NCBI RefSeq assembly: GCF_014643775.1
Contig: NZ_BMKC01000001.1
Span: forward strand, 868,001-932,000
DNA length: 64,000 nt
Reading direction: 5' to 3'
Source of the DNA: Arenimonas soli
Lineage (GTDB): Bacteria; Pseudomonadota; Gammaproteobacteria; Xanthomonadales; Xanthomonadaceae
Part shown: positions 59,435-64,000 of the stretch, in pieces
Layout: each line of letters opens with the position of its first letter
Position numbering within the stretch: position 1 is the stretch's first letter
The notes under the pieces: model-generated
Databases searched by the model: none
What the model saw: the letters and a program-made list of their open reading frames with translations, nothing else
Told to the model about the DNA's origin: nothing
Position numbers and translations under genes: made by a program

Positions 59435-60523
59435 CTAGCCGTCGGCCAGCAGCGGCCCCAGGGCGGGTTCCAGCAAGCCCCGGCGCCAACCTTCCAGCGC
59501 CGCCGGCCAGCCGCGGCCGGCCAGCAGGGCCTCGAGGTGCTTGCGTGCGCACAGCAGCCCTTCGGGTATCTCGTGTTCGGCGGCCACGGCCGCCACCGCC
59601 TGCTGCATGGCCTTGATGCGGGCCTTGTCCAGGCTGTCGCCCTGGGCGAGCGGAATATCCCGTTCGCCCTCGGCCAATGGTGCCGACAGCACGTCCCAGA
59701 GTTCGCCGCGCGCCTTGCGCGGGGCCTTGGGGTGGCGGTCGAGGGTGGCGTGGAACTCCGACAGGCTGCGCGGCGGTCGCCGCGACAGCGCCACGGCCAG
59801 CTCGTTGTCGAGCACCCAGGACTTGGGCTTGTCGCTGCGCCGCGCCTGCACCTCGCGCCAGCGCAGCAGCCGGGCCAGCCGCGCCTGGCCTTCGGCGTCC
59901 AGGGTCTGGGCGCTGCGCAGCGCCAGGTGCGGGAAGGGGTCGTCGGAATCATCGGCGGCGTTGTGCAGCGCGCGCTCGGCGTCCTGGCGCAGCCAGGCAT
60001 GCCGGCCGCGCGCGGCCAGTTCGCGGTCGAGGTATTCGTGCAGGGCGTGCACGTGGCGCACGTCGTCGGCGGCGTATTCCTTCTGCGAATCGCTCAGCGG
60101 CCGACGCAGCCAGTCCGAGCGCGTTTCGCCCTTGGCCAGCTGCACGCCGGTGACCTGTTCCACCAACTTCTGGTAGCCCAGGCCCGCGCCCAGGCCGCAC
60201 ATCGCCGCCGCCACCTGGGTGTCGAACAGCGGCGCGGGCAGGGCGGCGCAGCCGCGCTGGAGCGCCTGCAGGTCCTCGCTGGCGCTGTGCATGACCTTGG
60301 TGATGGCCGGGTCCTCCAGCAGGGGGCGAAGCGCCGCGTCCATGCCCGCGACCAGCGGGTCCACCAGAAGGATTTCCCCCGGGACGGCCAACTGCACCAG
60401 GGCCAGCTGCGGGTAGTAGGTGCGTTCGCGGATGAATTCGGTGTCCAGCGCCACCAGGGGCTGGCCAGTCCAGCGCGAAAGGCGGTCGGACAGGTCGTCG
60501 GGGCGGTCGATCCAGGAAGTCAC
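59435..60523 (-). CDS. rnd: Ribonuclease D
   Basis: 3'-5' exoribonuclease in tRNA 3' maturation. 362 aa with GTG start (TSWIDRPDDLSDRLSRW). DEDDy motifs: LDTEFIRERTYYP, ITKVMHSASEDLQ, KEYAADDVRHVHAL. Two HRDC-like C-terminal domains follow. A longer frame to 60628 lacks similarity. It diverges from the lipoprotein gene. Confidence 0.95.
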   Translation of the reverse strand: MTSWIDRPDDLSDRLSRWTGQPLVALDTEFIRERTYYPQLALVQLAVPGEILLVDPLVAGMDAALRPLLEDPAITKVMHSASEDLQALQRGCAALPAPLFDTQVAAAMCGLGAGLGYQKLVEQVTGVQLAKGETRSDWLRRPLSDSQKEYAADDVRHVHALHEYLDRELAARGRHAWLRQDAERALHNAADDSDDPFPHLALRSAQTLDAEGQARLARLLRWREVQARRSDKPKSWVLDNELAVALSRRPPRSLSEFHATLDRHPKAPRKARGELWDVLSAPLAEGERDIPLAQGDSLDKARIKAMQQAVAAVAAEHEIPEGLLCARKHLEALLAGRGWPAALEGWRRGLLEPALGPLLADG

Positions 60524-60616
60524 GGGGGTCCATTCGGTTGCCAGGAGCCGGCACCTTAGCCTAACTTCGGCTCGCCAGACCGAACCGAGGCCCCGGGGCG
60601 CCCGCGCCCGACCACG

Positions 60617-62530
60617 ATGAGCAAGCATGCGAAAATCCTGCCGGTCGGGCTGCTGGCCGCCCTGCTGGCGGTGGCCTGTGGCGGCTCGTCGGAACCCGAC
60701 GGCGTGGCCGCGGACAGCCCGGCGGCGCCGGTCACCGTGGACCCCGAGGATCTCGAACGCGAAGTCGTCCTGGCCCCGCGCACGGAGGAAGCTCCCGTGC
60801 CGGCCTGGGCACCCGACATCACGCCGGTGCCGGCCGCGGGCATCCGCAAGGCCCTGGCCGCCGCCGAAGACGCCGAGGAAGCCGGACGACTGTTCGTCGA
60901 CACTCCGGCCGCGACCGGGGCGGTTCCCTCAGACGACCCCGAAGCCGACGAGCCGGCCGCGCCCGGGCCGGGGGCCCTTGAACTGCTGCTGGGCGTCCTG
61001 GCCACCGAAGGCGACAACGCCGCTGCACTCGCCGGGGTCGAGCGCATCCTGGCCGAACTGATGCAGCGCGGCCGCATCGCCCTGTCCGAAGGTCGTTTTG
61101 CCGACGCCGAGCAGGTGGAGCGCGTGTCCTCGCGGGCCCAGCCCCAGCATCCGGACCTGGCCGCCTACCGCGAAGCGCTGGCGGCCGCGCGCCGCGCCCA
61201 GGAAGCGGTCCGCCTGGCCGAGGCCCGCGCCGTGGCCAACCGCATCTTCAAACCCGAAGGCGAGGGCGCGGTGGCGGCCTATCGCGATGCGCTGCGCAAC
61301 TACCCCGACTACCTGCCCGCCAGCGACGGCCTGGCCCGTCTGCAGGCGCGGCACCTGGACCGTGCGCTGGCCGCGGCGCAGAAGGGCGATTACCTGGCGT
61401 CCGAACGCCTGCAGGCCGAGGCCGGCCGCATCATTCCCGAATCGGCGGCCCTGCAGGACATGATCGCGCGCATCGTCGAACTGCGGCAGGCGCGCACCGA
61501 AGCGCTGCTGGCCCAGGGGCATTCGGCCGTGGATGCGCTCGATCTCGAGCTCGCCGCACGCCGCCTGGCCGAAGCCGAACAGGTCTCCCTGCAGGCCCAG
61601 GGCCTGGACGGCCTGCGCGAACGCATCGAGCTGGCGCGCCATTACGGCCATTTCCGGCCGGGCCAGGTGTTCCGCGAACCGCTCGCGATTGGCGGCGAGG
61701 CGCCGGAAATGGTGGTGCTGGCCTACGGTAGCTTCAAGATGGGTTCGCCCGAGGACGAGCCGGGCCGTCTGGACAACGAAGGCCCGCGCCACGAGGTGGC
61801 GTTCGAACGTGGGTTCGCCATCGCCCGCAACGAAACCACCGTGGCCGAGTTCCGCGCCTTCGTCGAAGCCAGCGGCCACCGTTCCCTGGCCACGCGCCGC
61901 GGGCGTTCGACCGTCTACGATGAAAAGGGCGGCGTGATGGGCGAACACGGCCGCGTCGACTGGCGGCGCGATTACGCCGGCGCGCCGGCCACGCCGGACC
62001 TGCCCGTGGTGCACGTTTCGTTCGAGGACGCGCAGGCCTACGCCGCCTGGCTGTCGGCGCAGACCGGCCAGCGCTACCGCCTGCCCAGCGAGGCCGAATT
62101 CGAGTATGCGCTGCGTGCCGGCCGCGATGAACCCTGGCCCTGGGGCAGCGGGGCGCCCACGCGGGTCGTCGGCAACCTCACCGGCGACGGCGACCAGTCG
62201 CGGCTCAAGCGGCAGTGGGCCAACGCCATTCCCGGCTACAGCGACGGCCATTGGGGCCCTGCGCCGGTGCGCACCTACCCGGCCGAAGCCTTCGGCACCT
62301 TCGACCTGGTCGGCAACGTCAGCGAGTGGGTGCTCGATTGCTGGCACGACAGTTACCGGCGTGCGCCGCGCGACGGCAGTGCCTGGGTCAACCCGGGCTG
62401 CAGCGACCGGGTGATCCGCGGCGCGTCCTGGGCCAGTTCGCTCGACCGCGCACGTTCGGCCTACCGGCAATCAACGCCGGCCGACACGACCAACGCCCGC
62501 GTCGGCTTCCGGGTGGTGCGCGACCTCTAG
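60617..62530 (+). CDS. Lipoprotein with helical repeats and SUMF1/FGE-like domain
   Basis: 637 aa. Lipobox LAVAC with Cys21. Residues about 120-345 are Ala/Glu/Arg-rich helices resembling TPR arrays (AYRDALRNYPDYLPASDGLA). The C-terminal formylglycine-generating-enzyme-like fold spans about 365-637 (GSFKMGSPEDEPGRLDNEGP, YRLPSEAEFEYALRAG, FDLVGNVSEWVLDCW, RVIRGASWAS). The end S-L-D-R-A-R-S-A-Y-R-Q-S-T-P-A-D lacks the paired active-site cysteines of true FGE, so it is probably a binding protein and not a sulfatase activator. Partner unknown. Confidence 0.83.
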   Translation: MSKHAKILPVGLLAALLAVACGGSSEPDGVAADSPAAPVTVDPEDLEREVVLAPRTEEAPVPAWAPDITPVPAAGIRKALAAAEDAEEAGRLFVDTPAATGAVPSDDPEADEPAAPGPGALELLLGVLATEGDNAAALAGVERILAELMQRGRIALSEGRFADAEQVERVSSRAQPQHPDLAAYREALAAARRAQEAVRLAEARAVANRIFKPEGEGAVAAYRDALRNYPDYLPASDGLARLQARHLDRALAAAQKGDYLASERLQAEAGRIIPESAALQDMIARIVELRQARTEALLAQGHSAVDALDLELAARRLAEAEQVSLQAQGLDGLRERIELARHYGHFRPGQVFREPLAIGGEAPEMVVLAYGSFKMGSPEDEPGRLDNEGPRHEVAFERGFAIARNETTVAEFRAFVEASGHRSLATRRGRSTVYDEKGGVMGEHGRVDWRRDYAGAPATPDLPVVHVSFEDAQAYAAWLSAQTGQRYRLPSEAEFEYALRAGRDEPWPWGSGAPTRVVGNLTGDGDQSRLKRQWANAIPGYSDGHWGPAPVRTYPAEAFGTFDLVGNVSEWVLDCWHDSYRRAPRDGSAWVNPGCSDRVIRGASWASSLDRARSAYRQSTPADTTNARVGFRVVRDL

Positions 62531-62537
62531 GAAAGCT

Positions 62538-63029
62538 TCAGCGCGCCCGCGACTTCGGCGTGCGCGGGGATTTGCGGGTCGGCGGGGTGACGCCACCGCT
62601 GCCCAGGCCCTGCTGGAAGGATCGCCACAGGTCCAGGTTGCGCTCGGCAAGCTGGTTGAGCAGGGCCCAGGGTGCCTGGCCGACGAGGTTGCCGATCTGG
62701 CCGCGGATCTGCTGCTGCTGTTCCAGGAAGAACTGCAGGCTGCGCTCGAGGAAACTGCCCAGGTGCCCCTGCATGGAATCACCGCGGAAGCGGATGACCT
62801 GGGTCAGCAGTTCGGTGGTGAAGATCGGCTGCCCGTGCTCTTCGTGCTCGGCGATGATCTGCATCAGCACGGGCCGGGTGATGTCGTTGCCACTGCGTGC
62901 GTCGCGCACCACGAACGCCTCGCCGTCCACGATCAGCTGGCGGACATCCTCGAGCGTGATGTAGCTGGAAATGTCGGTGTCGTACAGGCGACGGTTCGGG
63001 TACTTCTTGATGATGCGGACATGCGACAT
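62538..63029 (-). CDS. phaR: Polyhydroxyalkanoate synthesis regulator PhaR-like
   Basis: 163 aa. N-terminal PHB/PHA DNA-binding domain MSHVRIIKKYPNRRLYDT and SYITLEDVRQLIVDG, then accumulation-regulator repeat ITRPVLMQIIAEHEEHG. Represses phasin genes and binds PHA granules in relatives; no PHA synthase is in the window. The C-terminus is basic. ATG 63029 preferred over GTG 63038. Confidence 0.9.
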   Translation of the reverse strand: MSHVRIIKKYPNRRLYDTDISSYITLEDVRQLIVDGEAFVVRDARSGNDITRPVLMQIIAEHEEHGQPIFTTELLTQVIRFRGDSMQGHLGSFLERSLQFFLEQQQQIRGQIGNLVGQAPWALLNQLAERNLDLWRSFQQGLGSGGVTPPTRKSPRTPKSRAR

Positions 63030-63113
63030 GCAGGGCACCGGAAGTTCGCGACGACGGACGGGTCACGGAGCATCCCCCACGCGACTGTGGGATGCAAGCA
63101 GCAGGCCATGCCT

Positions 63114-64000
63114 TCACTTTTCCTGCACGGGCGACCAGTGGTTCTGGCGAGGAATGCGGGTCGCGTCGAAGCCTGCGACGGCGGCCGCAAGCACCTGCTT
63201 TGGCGTGCCGCGGGCGGGCAGTTGCGCCGGATCCTGGCCCAGGAACCGCCAGGCCGCGTGCAGCGCGGGCAGTGGGTCCTGGCCGTCCACCGGCAAGGCC
63301 GCCAGTGACTTGCCCAGCTTGCGCCCGTCGGCGTCGCGCACCAGCGGCAGGTGTGCGTAGGCCGGCGTCGGCAGCCCCAGCCGCTGCTGCAGGTAAACCT
63401 GCCTGGGCGTGGAATCGAGCAGGTCGGCGCCGCGCACCACGTCGCTGATGCCCTGGTCGGCGTCATCCACCACCACCGCCAGCTGGTAGGCCCAGAAACC
63501 GTCGGCGCGCCGGAGCACGACGTCGCCGACCTCGCGGCCCAGGTCCTGCCGGACGTCGCCCTGGATGCGGTCATGGAAGGCCCGTTCGCCGTCGGGCAAA
63601 CGCAGGCGGATCGCCGGAAGGCGGCCGGGTCGCGGCCGGCCGACGCAGCGGCGATGCACGCCGCCGCTGGCTTCGAGGTCGCCGCGGCTGCAGTGGCATT
63701 CGAAGGCATCCCCCGAGGCCAGCAGGGCGTCTAGGGCCAGCGCATAGGCGCCGCCACGGGTGGACTGGAACCAGGGCGCCTGGTCGGGCACGAGGCCGAA
63801 GGCCGCCAGGGTTTCGAGCTGCCGTTCAGCCGCGCCCGGAACTTCACGCGGCGGGTCGAGGTCTTCGATGCGGACCAGCCACTGCCCCCGGGCCTGTCGC
63901 GCGAACAGCCAGCTGCCCAGGGCCGCCACCAGCGAACCAAAATGCAGGGGTCCGGTCGGCGAGGGCGCGAAGCGGCCGCGGTAGGAAGGCTCGGTTTGCA
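63114..64000 (-). CDS. gluQ: Glutamyl-Q tRNA(Asp) synthetase, start cut by one base
   Basis: Attaches glutamate to queuosine of tRNA-Asp. The frame reads QTEPSYRGRFAPSPTGPLHF from the edge; the codon crossing the edge is N-T-G, so the start codon is probably just completed by base 64001. HIGH-like motif PLHFGS, zinc-type cysteines in CHCSRGDL and HRRCVGRP, KMSKS-like region DGRKLGKSL. About 296 residues, normal for GluQ, which lacks the anticodon-binding domain of GluRS. Confidence 0.95.
   Translation of the reverse strand, partial: QTEPSYRGRFAPSPTGPLHFGSLVAALGSWLFARQARGQWLVRIEDLDPPREVPGAAERQLETLAAFGLVPDQAPWFQSTRGGAYALALDALLASGDAFECHCSRGDLEASGGVHRRCVGRPRPGRLPAIRLRLPDGERAFHDRIQGDVRQDLGREVGDVVLRRADGFWAYQLAVVVDDADQGISDVVRGADLLDSTPRQVYLQQRLGLPTPAYAHLPLVRDADGRKLGKSLAALPVDGQDPLPALHAAWRFLGQDPAQLPARGTPKQVLAAAVAGFDATRIPRQNHWSPVQEK

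Overview
The window reads as chromosomal housekeeping DNA from a high-GC gammaproteobacterium of the Xanthomonadales/Lysobacterales. Evidence: a complete rpoE-rseA-rseB-rseC(mucC)-degP(mucD)-lepA-lepB-DUF4845-rnc-era-recO block in the order seen in that group, a large TonB-dependent receptor of the type common there, REP-type palindromes, and codon use with a strongly GC-biased third base. Species cannot be named from the sequence. About 60 protein genes and two tRNA genes occupy nearly all of the 64 kb. Genes are packed tightly with many 1-4 base overlaps. I see no transposase, prophage, rRNA or CRISPR.

Layout. 1-2.8 kb: TonB-dependent receptor (minus, cut at the left edge). 2.9-5.3 kb: apbC/mrp, a DUF1287 protein and dcd, translationally coupled. 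5.3-6.6 kb (minus): dienelactone hydrolase, HIT protein and a 53-residue membrane protein. 6.6-10.2 kb: rimO facing greB and an AbgT-type transporter. 10.2-15.6 kb: lemA, a DUF2207 protein, a YjgR/HerA-like ATPase (minus) and an MltD-like lytic transglycosylase. 15.7-17.2 kb: a Tat-exported amidohydrolase. 17.15-17.75 kb: a 600-base non-coding island of nested inverted repeats. 17.8-19.8 kb (minus): a FadB/FadJ-like beta-oxidation enzyme. 19.9-29.5 kb: the envelope-stress regulon followed by translation, processing and repair genes. 29.5-32.8 kb: a REC-Hpt phosphorelay protein diverging from a YdbH/YdbL-like pair. 32.9-37.4 kb: rlmD, CYTH phosphatase, nagZ, hpt, mtnP and cspA. 37.4-44.2 kb: a flavin monooxygenase facing a minus-strand operon of ECF sigma factor, von Willebrand lipoprotein, anti-sigma-like membrane protein, YigZ and an ABC exporter. 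44.3-54.2 kb: CHASE-GGDEF, xseA, an unassigned protein that may carry a PilZ-like end, ispG, FHA-GGDEF, a Ser/Thr kinase with TPR-like repeats, and a tiny polyproline protein. 54.2-59.4 kb (minus): ALDH7 dehydrogenase, DUF4190, pyrD, murB, an EamA transporter, and tRNA-Arg/tRNA-Ala. 59.4-64 kb: rnd, a sulfatase-modifying-factor-like lipoprotein, phaR and gluQ (start codon cut by one base at the right edge).

How genes work together. RpoE, its anti-sigma RseA, RseB, RseC and the periplasmic protease DegP form one four-overlap operon with GGAACTTT-type sigma-E boxes before rpoE and before degP. A second ECF sigma operon at 38.6-44.2 kb is the most unusual part of the window: its lipoprotein and its membrane-spanning anti-sigma-like protein both carry a 13-residue motif, L-[DE]-x-V-E-V-x-G-S-R-[IL]-x-R, that matches the TonB-box region of the receptor at the left edge. 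This suggests, as inference only, a TonB-linked signalling or force-coupling system. Two diguanylate cyclases, both with intact inhibitory sites, flank a possible c-di-GMP-binding protein.
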